From CAWEHU01 sp963808965 (GTDB lineage: Bacteria > Pseudomonadota > Alphaproteobacteria > Acetobacterales > Acetobacteraceae): a DNA stretch of 64,000 nt. Below the pieces are notes generated by a model. That model was not told the DNA's origin, ran no database searches, and worked only from the letters and a program-made list of their open reading frames with translations. Each line of letters starts with the position of its first letter. Position 1 is the first letter of the stretch. The stretch spans positions 62,001 to 126,000 of the forward strand of contig CAWEHU010000012.1 in NCBI GenBank assembly GCA_963808965.1. Direction: 5' to 3'. Below are positions 55,401 to 62,983 of this stretch, piece by piece. A program made the position numbers and the translations under genes.

Positions 55401-55863
55401 CGAGTGGACGCCGAATATCAGCCTCGGCCTGCCTGTGCTGATCCCGGAGAATTACGTACGTGACTTGCCGGTGCGGCTCGGCTTGTACCGCCGCATCGGC
55501 GGGCTCGCATCCGATGCCGAGACGGAGGCGATGGCGGCGGAGCTTGTGGACCGCTTCGGCCCGCTGCCGCCGGAAGTCGAGAATTTGTTGCAGGTGATGG
55601 CACTGAAACGCGCCTGCCGCGAGGCGGAGGTCGAGAAGCTGGAAGCCGGGCCGAAGGGGATGGTGCTAACCTTCCGCGGCAACGCCTTCCGCAATCCGGC
55701 GGGGCTCGTTTCGTGGCTTTCGGGGAAGGGCGGGCTGGTGAAGCTGCGCCCGGACCATAAGCTGGCGATCGTGCGGGAGATGGATGTCGCTGCACGGGTG
55801 CGGATGGCGCGGGATGTGCTGGGGAATTTGACGCGGATCGCGGCGCAGGCGCGGGCGGCTTGA
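52407..55863 (+). CDS. mfd: transcription-repair coupling factor Mfd (frame broken)
   Basis: Displaces stalled RNA polymerase and recruits UvrA. ~1150 residues. N-terminal UvrB-like region (FPAWDCLPYDRVSPNPALVSE), a CarD-like RNAP-interaction domain (GDLVVHQDHGIGRYDGLV), and helicase motifs CGDVGFGKTEVALR, VVVPTTLLARQHF, VVDEEQHFGV, TATPIPRTL and QLRGRVGRG. The frame breaks near 52947 (gag-t-tcg); deleting one t gives DTIESIRTFEPESQ. ATG 52407 overlaps the sdhE stop. Confidence 0.95.
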
Positions 55864-55900
55864 CTTGTTGAGGCGGCCCGTGAGCGTTTTGATCTTGTGG

Positions 55901-56224
55901 TCAGTTGCCCGCAATCGCCCTACCAACTTGTCCGATGGGCAGGTCATCTGGTAATGGCAGAGGTCCTCTCCCACATGGCTCTGACCATGTATGGAAGCCT
56001 GTTTGGTGGCAGATAATCGGGCATCCGCCAAAAACCATGCAATTTGGATCTTGCCCGCATATCCAGCCATACCCGCCGCACTGACGTCGTCCATTGTAAC
56101 ACGGCCCGCGGTACTGCGGCTGCACCAATGGGGCACTTGCGCTATTCAATCCTGCTGCACTCGACTTGTAGGCTGAGGACACGATATAGAGGGATGCTTC
56201 TGCCGTGAATCCCGGTGTCGTCAT
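55901..56224 (-). CDS. small Cys-rich protein with PGFTAEASL leader (C)
   Basis: 107 residues, seven cysteines. N-terminus MTTPGFTAEASL matches two neighbouring small genes; after residue ~40 come PCYNGRRQCGGYGWIC and GQDPNCMVFGGCPIIC, then a neutral tail. ggaggag lies just upstream of ATG 56224. No conventional signal peptide. The shared leader plus variable Cys-rich core looks like a precursor-peptide family; modification enzymes are not seen nearby. Function unknown. Confidence 0.7.
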   Translation of the reverse strand: MTTPGFTAEASLYIVSSAYKSSAAGLNSASAPLVQPQYRGPCYNGRRQCGGYGWICGQDPNCMVFGGCPIICHQTGFHTWSEPCGRGPLPLPDDLPIGQVGRAIAGN

Positions 56225-56294
56225 GACGATCTCCTCCCCTTCTCTAGCGGCCGCCCAACATTGAACAGGGCTTTTTTCCCATCGCTCCCTGCCA

Positions 56295-56564
56295 TCATCC
56301 CATAGGCGGCAAACGAGGCGGGTTTAGGCAGTTAACGAAAAAGTGGTAGCAATAAAACTCACAAACGTTCCTCTGCCAGACGGGTAGTGCCGCGCAAGAG
56401 CTACTGCAAGACCAGTAATCGACATAGCAATGATGCCAGGGCGGCACCGCCCCAGCTTGTTGGGGCAGCACTCGGTCGCTAGTTCCCATTTGTCGGAGCG
56501 TTGCCTGGTAGGTACGCCCTACGAGTGATAGAGACGCTGATGCAGTTAAACCTGGCATACTCAT
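56295..56564 (-). CDS. small Cys-rich protein with PGLTASASL leader (B)
   Basis: 89 residues, six cysteines. Leader MSMPGLTASASL; core HHCYVDYWSCSSSCAALP and NVCEFYCYHFFVNC, rich in aromatic residues as well as Cys. agggaggt precedes the two possible ATGs (56564 and 56558, M1 or M3). The leader codons differ from the sister genes while the peptide is kept. Function unknown. Confidence 0.68.
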   Translation of the reverse strand: MSMPGLTASASLSLVGRTYQATLRQMGTSDRVLPQQAGAVPPWHHCYVDYWSCSSSCAALPVWQRNVCEFYCYHFFVNCLNPPRLPPMG

Positions 56565-56566
56565 TC

Positions 56567-56752
56567 TTACCTCCCTTCCGTCCTCTCGTCGGCTCGAAAT
56601 CGACGGCCATATATCGCCAACCTGAAAGGCGACGGCTCACCCTGGCTCAGGCTCGGCCTCTGGCTTAAAGGCCTGAACTCCAGGCAAAATCGCTCCCCAA
56701 GTTGCGCGATGCCCAGCTCGTCCGAACCGAAACTCCTCCCGCCAAACACCAT
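56567..56752 (-). CDS. possible 61-residue gene coupled to the Cys-rich genes
   Basis: ATG 56752 overlaps the previous stop as TAATG, and its own stop lies within the ribosome site of the next gene. Sequence begins MVFGGRSFGSDELGI and continues QLGERFCLEFRPLS; basic C-terminus. It lacks the PGFTA leader. Coupling favours a real gene, composition is neutral. Function unknown. Confidence 0.38.
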   Translation of the reverse strand: MVFGGRSFGSDELGIAQLGERFCLEFRPLSQRPSLSQGEPSPFRLAIYGRRFRADERTEGR

Positions 56753-56970
56753 TAGAAGCAGCAGTGCGCAGGGTTCCCGCCGCGGCAAACACAGAGGCAG
56801 CAATGCATGCGATTGTCATCATCGCCACAAGCTTGCGGCAATTCGCGAAGCATCCGAGGCGCGCAATAGCCGGTTGAACAATCCCGGCCGGTCGAAAGCT
56901 GGCGATCGAACGATAAGGCTTGGCCTAACCCCTCAAGCGATGCTTCGGCGGTAAACCCTGGCGCGTTCAT
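56752..56970 (-). CDS. small Cys-rich protein with PGFTAEASL leader (A)
   Basis: 72 residues, nine cysteines. Leader MNAPGFTAEASL, a linker, then RDCSTGYC, QACGDDDN and the dense MHCCLCVC with HCCF at the C-terminus. ggaggagcgatcac directly before ATG 56970 is an excellent ribosome site. It is the shortest and most Cys-dense of the three. The 97-residue gene ends 15 bases upstream, so all are probably one leftward operon. Confidence 0.7.
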   Translation of the reverse strand: MNAPGFTAEASLEGLGQALSFDRQLSTGRDCSTGYCAPRMLRELPQACGDDDNRMHCCLCVCRGGNPAHCCF

Positions 56971-56985
56971 GTGATCGCTCCTCCG

Positions 56986-57279
56986 TCATCGGTTGTAGTA
57001 GGGCGACATCTTGGTCACGAGGAACGGGAACTCCTCGGTGACGTCCACTCGCGTGAAGAACTTATCCGTCACATCGGTGTTGCGGTGGGTGAAGGAGAAA
57101 ATGACCTCGACAATTCGACGCGCGCCGCTTAGCGGCGAGGGCTGCACCTCGACCCCGGTCAAAGACGCGTTGCGTCCGAACTGCTCTCCTGCAGTCGTGT
57201 AGATGGCCGGGTAGCGCATCGCGAGATAATTCAAGGCCCGATGCTCGTGGCGGCCCAAAGTGAAGGGAAATGTTTTCAA
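56986..57279 (-). CDS. hypothetical protein heading the Cys-rich operon
   Basis: 97 residues from TTG 57279 (agga upstream). N-terminus KTFPFTLGRHEHRALNYLAM, then RRIVEVIFSFTHRN and TDKFFTRVDVTEEFPFLV, which look like beta strands in a compact fold. No cysteines, no leader. First gene of the putative operon with the three PGFTA-leader genes. I recognise no family; it could be a partner, carrier or immunity-type protein (speculation). Confidence 0.6.
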   Translation of the reverse strand: MKTFPFTLGRHEHRALNYLAMRYPAIYTTAGEQFGRNASLTGVEVQPSPLSGARRIVEVIFSFTHRNTDVTDKFFTRVDVTEEFPFLVTKMSPYYNR

Positions 57280-57765
57280 GGGAGTCCTAAAGAAGCGCGG
57301 GCGGGGGATTAGTCAGTGTTGCCCCGCACTTGCGGCGGTTGACCTGGTAGCGCGAGGCTGCGCGGGCACGAAGCGGAGTTGAGAACCGCCGGAATCGTCC
57401 GGCTCTCGCTGTTCGGCTCGACAGCGACGGATGAAGCGCGGGCGAACTCCGATACCGACCTGTTGGCTGCTCCTGATCGAACGCGATCTGCCCTCTCTCA
57501 AGACCGCTTGCCGCGATGCGCTCCGGCCTCTGGAAGAAGGTGAGCCGTATGAGCTCTGATTCGCCGCCTGCCCACGGGACGCCGACCGTGGCCGCCCAGT
57601 CTGCTGGGTCGCCTCTGATCCGCGCCTCGATGAACTCGGCCTCCGATCGTCTCCACGCTCAGCAGCCGAGCGTTCTCCGCATTCCGGTTGAGAACCAATC
57701 CTTTACATTGCGCGCTGGTTGTGTTACTGGTTGCTGGATGCCCGCGACCCCAGCCCTCGCACCAA
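57280..57765. other. gene-poor stretch
   Basis: No gene supported. A minus-strand open frame from ~57654 to 57287 reads protein-like in places (DPADWAATVGVPWAGG) but has an in-frame stop just before it and no start codon; it may be a relic. The right end leads into the frameshifted Acetobacteraceae-type gene. Confidence 0.4.
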
Positions 57766-58420
57766 TCAGCCTGTCGTACCACCTGGCCCTCATCGTCGAG
57801 TCGCTGTGCCGGGCGGTGACCGTGCGCGGCGCCCAGGACCGCTCGGTCCCGACGCTGGTGTTGATCTTCTGGCCTGGGCGCGGCTGCGCCGCCTGTCCGT
57901 CCGGTTCGAGGCGCTGGTGGCCAAGGTGCGCGCCGGCCGGCTCTGGCGCGCCGGTGGCGCGGCTTCGGGCGCCGCCTTTGCCGCAGCGATACCGCCTGCC
58001 GGGCTCCGGCCGCAGCCGCTATAGGCTGCCGCGCGGGTTCGGCTGGCTGGTCCGGCTGGTGCCGGAGACGGTCGCCTATCGCGGGCAGGTCGAGTATTTG
58101 CTGGCCAAGCCGAAGATGACGGCGCTGCTCGCGGCATCGCCGCAAGCCGGCGCATCCTGCGCCCGCTCTGCCATATGCTGACGATCGAGCCGGTGCCGGC
58201 GCTCGCTATCCCACGGCGTGCGAAGCGGCCGGCGCGCGCCCGCCGCCGCCATCCCCGCCGCTGACCCCAGCCGCGCCGCTTCCCGCCCGGTTGCTTCTCT
58301 GGCCGGGCTGCCGCCGGATCTGCCGCCGCGCGTTGCCGCGGTCCTGGCGCTGGCCCTCGGGCAAGCCGACCCGCTACCGATCCGCCGCCTGGCTAGCGGC
58401 GCCGGCCTGAGCCGGGTCAC
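57766..58420 (+). pseudogene. frameshifted hypothetical protein (basic, proline-rich family)
   Basis: Successive plus-strand frames spell one protein: LSYHLALIVESLCRAV and VPTLVLI; then LRRLSVRFEALVAKVRAG; then LPRGFGWLVRLVPETVAYRG and QVEYLLAKPKMTALLAASPQ; then RILRPLCHML; then LPPDLPPRVAAVLALALG. These match, from memory, a basic hypothetical family common in Acetobacteraceae. At least three frame changes, not all simple +1, so partly real decay or poor sequence. Function unknown. Confidence 0.5.
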
Positions 58421-58557
58421 GGACGCACGCCCAAAACGTTCCGGTATCGAAAGTTACGGTGGTCGGCAGCAGCGCCGCGCCGTCGGAGGCTTCGGCTGCC
58501 CGCTCGTTCGGGGCGACATGGGTCGTCTTCAGCTTCGTCCGAAGCTCTGCGGAGAAC

Positions 58558-59772
58558 TCACGAATTGAGCGTCAGGTGGACGCCTGCTTCGCGCAAACTC
58601 GACAGCATCTGATCGCGATGTTCGCGGTCCGCCGTCTCAACCGTGCACACGACCCGCACGGCCGACATATCTGGGCCGGAGAAGGCGCGGTCGTGAGCGA
58701 TATCCTTGATGCTTGCGCCGGTCGAAGCGATCAAGCCAGCCAAACCGGCCAGCCCTCCGGGCCGATCGGTGATGAGCGCGGTGAAACGGCAGATCCGCGC
58801 ATCATGCACCAAACCGACTTCGATAACCCGGTCGAGGGTATTAAGATCGATATTGCCGCCCGAGATCACCAGCACGACACGCTTGCCTGCCAAATCCGGC
58901 AGCTTCGACGCGAGAAAGGCGGCGAGTGGCGCCGCTCCCGCGCCCTCGACGACCCTTTTCTCCAGTTCCATGAGGCGCAGGATCGCGGTCGCCAGCGCGG
59001 CTTCGTCTACCGTGATGACGGCTCCCAGGAGGTCGCGCGCCACCGCGAAGGAGCGCGCCCCGACGCGGGACACCGCAAGTCCATCGGCCAGGGTCGGTCT
59101 GACCGCGACATCGGTCGGCTCACCGGCAGCGAGCGCGGCGGAGAAACAGGCGGCATTCTCCGGCTCCACGCCGATCACCTGGATCTTCGGTTGTAGCGAT
59201 CTCACCGCCAGCGCGATCCCGGCGATCATCCCGCCGCCGCCGATAGACACCACGATCGCGTCGATGTCCGGGATCTCCTCCAGGATTTCGAGAGCTATGG
59301 TGCCTTGCCCGGCGATGATCGCGGCGTCGTCATAGCCGTGGATATACGTGAGGCCCCGCTCTTCGGCGAGCGCATCGGCATGGGAACGAGCCTCGGCGAG
59401 ATTGTCGCCGTGGAGGACGACATTCGCGCCGAGCTTGCGGCAGTTGGCGACCTTGATCAGCGGTGCGAAGCGCGGCATCACCACCGTGACCGGGATTTTC
59501 AGCAAGCCGCCGTGATACGCCATCCCGAGTGCGTGGTTCCCGGCGGAAGCGGAGATCGCGCCGCGTTGCTTCTGCTCCGGGGAAAGCAGCATCAGCGCGT
59601 TGCGGGCGCCGCGCTCCTTGAAGCTCCCGGTGCGCTGCTGCGATTCCAGCTTGCAGAAGATCCGAGCGCCGCACAGTTCGGAAAGCGGGATCGATTCGGT
59701 GCATGGGGTCGCGTAAACACCATCCCGGATTCGGCTCCGTGCCGCGACGATGTCCTCCATGCTGACCGACAT
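58558..59772 (-). CDS. ilvA: threonine ammonia-lyase
   Basis: PLP-dependent deamination of threonine (and serine) to 2-ketobutyrate. 404 residues: PLP-Lys motif GSFKERGARNAL, SAGNHALGMAY, the phosphate-binding SIGGGGMIAG and ISGGNIDLNTL, then a C-terminal ACT domain (TALITDRPGGLAGLAGLI, VRVVCTVETADREH). One ACT domain with this length fits the shorter, non-isoleucine-inhibited type. Last gene of the alanine/amino-acid catabolism run. Confidence 0.94.
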   Translation of the reverse strand: MSVSMEDIVAARSRIRDGVYATPCTESIPLSELCGARIFCKLESQQRTGSFKERGARNALMLLSPEQKQRGAISASAGNHALGMAYHGGLLKIPVTVVMPRFAPLIKVANCRKLGANVVLHGDNLAEARSHADALAEERGLTYIHGYDDAAIIAGQGTIALEILEEIPDIDAIVVSIGGGGMIAGIALAVRSLQPKIQVIGVEPENAACFSAALAAGEPTDVAVRPTLADGLAVSRVGARSFAVARDLLGAVITVDEAALATAILRLMELEKRVVEGAGAAPLAAFLASKLPDLAGKRVVLVISGGNIDLNTLDRVIEVGLVHDARICRFTALITDRPGGLAGLAGLIASTGASIKDIAHDRAFSGPDMSAVRVVCTVETADREHRDQMLSSLREAGVHLTLNS

Positions 59773-59806
59773 CGGCCAACTCCTCTCATCGTTTCAAAGT
59801 TAACCG

Positions 59807-61213
59807 CTACGCCGGCTGCGGTGCGCGCGTCTTGGACATCTGGTAGCCGATGGTCAGGATGATCCACCATATGGGAGCGACGTAGAGCGCGACCCGAGTG
59901 CCTTCACTCAGTCCGAGAAAAGCCGCGACCAGGACGAGGAAGGCCACCACCAACCAGTTCGTGTAAGGACTGCCAGGCATGCGGTAGGCGACTGGCCGAG
60001 CCTCACCGGCGGCAACCGCCTTACGGTATCCCAGGTGAGCGATGACGATGAGCGCCCAAGTCCAGAGCGATCCCACCAGCGAGATGCTGGTCACGTACAC
60101 GAACACTCGCTCAGGAACCACGTAGTTCAGCGCGACGCCGATCAGCATGAGCAGCGCGGACGCCGTGATGCCCGTCGCGGGGACCTGCTGGGCGCTGACC
60201 CTCGCGAACATCTGCGGAGCTTGCCGGACCTGAGCCAAGGTGTAGAGCATGCGTCCGGTGCTGAAGATCCCGCTATTGCACGACGATGCGGCGGCCGTGA
60301 TGACGACGAAGTTGATGATCCCCGCCGCCGCCGGAATGCCGATCTTCTCGAACACGTACACGAACGGGCTGGTCTCGGGGTTCAATTGATTCCAGGCTAT
60401 AAGCGACATGATGATCAGCAGAGCGCCGATATAGAAGACCAGAATCCGGTAGATCACGTTGTTGATGGCGTGGGGAAGCACGCTCTCCGGGTTCTCCGCT
60501 TCGCCCGCCGTCACGCCGATCAGTTCGACGCCTTGATAAGCGAACATGACGATCTGGAGCGAGAGGATCACCCCGAGCGCTCCGAATGGAAAGAAGCCGC
60601 CGTGCGACCAGAGATTGGAGAAGCTCGCCGTTTGTCCGAGATCCCCGAGGTTGAACAGGATGACCGCCAGGCCGATGATCATCATCGCGATGATGGTAAC
60701 GACCTTGATCAGCGCAAACCAGAACTCCAGTTCTCCGAACAGTCCGACCGCGATCAAGTTCACGGCGTAGAGGACCACCAAGGCGACCAGCGCCGGCAGC
60801 CACTGGGGGATCCCGGGAAACCAAAAATGCACGTAAACGCCCACGGCGGTGATCTCCGCCATGCCGACGGTGACCCACATGAACCAGTACGACCACCCGG
60901 TTATGAATCCTGCCCAAGGTCCGACGAACTCTTCCGCGTAGGTGGCGAAGGACCCAGAGACCGGTCGATAAAGCAGTAGCTCACCGAGAGCGCGCATGAT
61001 GAAGAAGATCACCACTCCACCGATCGCGTATGACACCACCAAGCCCGGGCCGGCCTTTTCGATCGCCCTGGCGGAGCCTAGAAACAACCCCACCCCGATC
61101 GCCCCGCCGATGGCGATCATCTGCACGTGCCGGTCCTTGAGCCCCCGATGGAAATCTTGTTGTTCGTGTAACTGCTCCTCATCGAGTAGCTTGCCCACAC
61201 TGGTCTCAGCCAT
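59807..61213 (-). CDS. amino acid permease (APC family, CycA-like)
   Basis: 468 residues, 12 transmembrane segments. IAIGGAIGVGLFLGSARAIEKAGPG is the APC substrate-binding TM1 region; GSFATYAEEFVGPWAGFITGW and the TM6 FAYQGVELIGVTAGEAENPE follow. Closest in pattern to D-serine/D-alanine/glycine transporters. Position beside dadA, ridA and alanine racemase makes D-/L-alanine the likely substrate (inference). Confidence 0.93.
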   Translation of the reverse strand: MAETSVGKLLDEEQLHEQQDFHRGLKDRHVQMIAIGGAIGVGLFLGSARAIEKAGPGLVVSYAIGGVVIFFIMRALGELLLYRPVSGSFATYAEEFVGPWAGFITGWSYWFMWVTVGMAEITAVGVYVHFWFPGIPQWLPALVALVVLYAVNLIAVGLFGELEFWFALIKVVTIIAMMIIGLAVILFNLGDLGQTASFSNLWSHGGFFPFGALGVILSLQIVMFAYQGVELIGVTAGEAENPESVLPHAINNVIYRILVFYIGALLIIMSLIAWNQLNPETSPFVYVFEKIGIPAAAGIINFVVITAAASSCNSGIFSTGRMLYTLAQVRQAPQMFARVSAQQVPATGITASALLMLIGVALNYVVPERVFVYVTSISLVGSLWTWALIVIAHLGYRKAVAAGEARPVAYRMPGSPYTNWLVVAFLVLVAAFLGLSEGTRVALYVAPIWWIILTIGYQMSKTRAPQPA

Positions 61214-61280
61214 GATCCCCTCCTGTTTTTCGGGCGAGCCTAGACGCAGCCTTTATCGCGGGCCGCAATGCCGATCGTGT

Positions 61281-61655
61281 CTACGGTAGGCGGCAGATGA
61301 TCTCGATCTCGACCAGCACGTCGCGCGGCAGCCGGGCGACCTGCACTGTCGATCGGGCCGGCTTGTGCTCACCGAAGGAGCGTTCGTACACCGCGTTCAA
61401 GCGTGCAAAATCATTCAGGTCCTGAACGAAAACCGTTGTCTTGACCACGTCCGCTAGCGAAGCGCCCGCCGCACTCAGCACGGCTTTCAGATTGCGGAAC
61501 ACCTGCTCGGTCTGAGCCTCGATATCGCCTTGCACCAGCTCGCCCGAAGGCGTCAGCGGGATCTGGCCAGAGCTGAAGAGCCATTTGTCGACGATTATGG
61601 CTTGCGAGTAGGGTCCTATGGCCTGCGGCGCCTGTTCCGTCTTGACGATGTCCAC
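61281..61655 (-). CDS. ridA: RidA family enamine/imine deaminase
   Basis: 124 residues from GTG 61655, with aggag seven bases upstream. Conserved: APQAIGPYSQAIIVDKWLFSSGQIPLTP, QVFRNLKAVLSAAGASLADVVKTTVFV, and RSTVQVARLPRDVLVEIEII with the catalytic Arg. Hydrolyses reactive imines, here presumably products of DadA and threonine dehydratase. Confidence 0.95.
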   Translation of the reverse strand: MDIVKTEQAPQAIGPYSQAIIVDKWLFSSGQIPLTPSGELVQGDIEAQTEQVFRNLKAVLSAAGASLADVVKTTVFVQDLNDFARLNAVYERSFGEHKPARSTVQVARLPRDVLVEIEIICRLP

Positions 61656-61665
61656 GAATGATCTC

Positions 61666-62955
61666 CTATGCGGCCGAAGCTCTGTCTTCGCTGGCGGCTT
61701 GGGTGTCGTAGCGGCTGATAGCCAGATCGGCGTGCTCGATGTCTGGCTTCCGGCCGGAGATGATGTCCGCAAGCACGCGGCCGGAGCCGCAAGCCATCGT
61801 CCATCCGAGCGTGCCGTGACCAGTGTTCAAGTAGAGATTGGTGTAGCGCGTCGGCCCGATGATCGGTGTGCCGTCCGGCGTCATGGGACGCAGCCCGGTC
61901 CAGAAGGTCGCGGCCGAAAGGTCGCCGCCGCGTGGAAATAGGTCTTTCAAAGAATGCTCGAGGGTCGCCCTGCGGGGCTCGCGCAGGCGCGTGCTGAAGC
62001 CGACCAGCTCCGCCGTGCCACCCACACGGATGCGGTTTCCGAGACGCGTGATCGCCACCTTGTAGGTCTCGTCCATTACCGTGCTGAGCGGCGCGGCAGC
62101 CGAATCGATCACCGGCACGGTTATCGAGTAACCCTTTACCGGGTACACCGGCGCCTGAATGCCGATGCTCTTCAGCAGGCGCGGCGAGTAGCTGCCCATC
62201 GCGACGATGTATTTGTCAGCGGTCAGCACTTCCTTGTCCGTCTCGACCCCGACAATGCGATCACCTTCGGTGCGGATCGCGTTCACTGTCGTTCCATACT
62301 GGAACCGGACGCCCAGCTTCTCGGCAAGCTGCGCGAGGCGCTGCGTGAACAGGAAGGCGTCACCCGTTTCGTCGCCGGGCAGCCGCAGACCGCCCACAAT
62401 TCTTTCCCGCACAAGCGCCAAGGCTGGCTCCGCTCTCACGCAGCCGTCCCGATCGAGCACCTCATACGGAACGTTGGTCTCGTCCAGGACCGCGGTGTCG
62501 TCCCCGACGTGATCGAGCTGCTTTTGCGTCCGGAACAGCTGGAGCGTTCCCTGTTGCCGATCGTCATAGGTGATGCCGGTTTCCCGGCGCAGATCACGCA
62601 GGCAATCCCGGCTGTACTCCGCGAGCCGAACCATTCGCCCTTTGTTCACCCGGTATGCTTGCTCGTTGCAGTTGGCCAGCATCTGAGCCAGCCATACTGC
62701 GAGGTCCGGATCAGGGCGCGGCCAGAGCACGAAGGGACGGTACTTCATCAGCAGCCACCGGGCCGCCTTGATCGGCACGCCGGGTCCAGCCCAGGGCGCG
62801 GAGTACCCCGGAGAGACCTGGCCCGCATTGGCGAAGCTGGTTTCCATCCCGGCAGCCGTCTGGCGATCCACGACGACGACCTCATGGCCGGAGCGGCCGA
62901 GATAATAGGCCGTCGTCACGCCGATGATGCCGCTGCCGAGTACCACGATTTTCAT
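61666..62955 (-). CDS. dadA: D-amino acid dehydrogenase small subunit
   Basis: FAD flavoprotein oxidising D-alanine to pyruvate and passing electrons to quinone. 429 residues: FAD loop MKIVVLGSGIIGVTTAYYL, VVVVDRQTAAGMETSFANAG, GYSAPWAGPG, VKGYSITVPV and C-terminal LNTGHGTLGWTMACGSG. Start ATG 62955. Between ridA and the alanine racemase. Confidence 0.96.
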   Translation of the reverse strand: MKIVVLGSGIIGVTTAYYLGRSGHEVVVVDRQTAAGMETSFANAGQVSPGYSAPWAGPGVPIKAARWLLMKYRPFVLWPRPDPDLAVWLAQMLANCNEQAYRVNKGRMVRLAEYSRDCLRDLRRETGITYDDRQQGTLQLFRTQKQLDHVGDDTAVLDETNVPYEVLDRDGCVRAEPALALVRERIVGGLRLPGDETGDAFLFTQRLAQLAEKLGVRFQYGTTVNAIRTEGDRIVGVETDKEVLTADKYIVAMGSYSPRLLKSIGIQAPVYPVKGYSITVPVIDSAAAPLSTVMDETYKVAITRLGNRIRVGGTAELVGFSTRLREPRRATLEHSLKDLFPRGGDLSAATFWTGLRPMTPDGTPIIGPTRYTNLYLNTGHGTLGWTMACGSGRVLADIISGRKPDIEHADLAISRYDTQAASEDRASAA

Positions 62956-62983
62956 TCGATCCTCCCTTTCTCCCGGCCTGTAT

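Noticed and set aside
514..55863. Programmed +1 frameshifting as explanation for the broken genes
   Set aside because: No common slippery site or stop-codon context, and many unrelated families are affected; insertion errors are simpler.
56637..56828. ORF with a signal-like N-terminus overlapping leader gene A
   Set aside because: Conflicts with the well-supported Cys-rich frame and lacks a ribosome site.
57287..57654. Minus-strand open stretch containing DPADWAATVGVPWAGG
   Set aside because: In-frame stop just upstream, no start codon, and chance length in GC-rich DNA; kept only as a possible relic.
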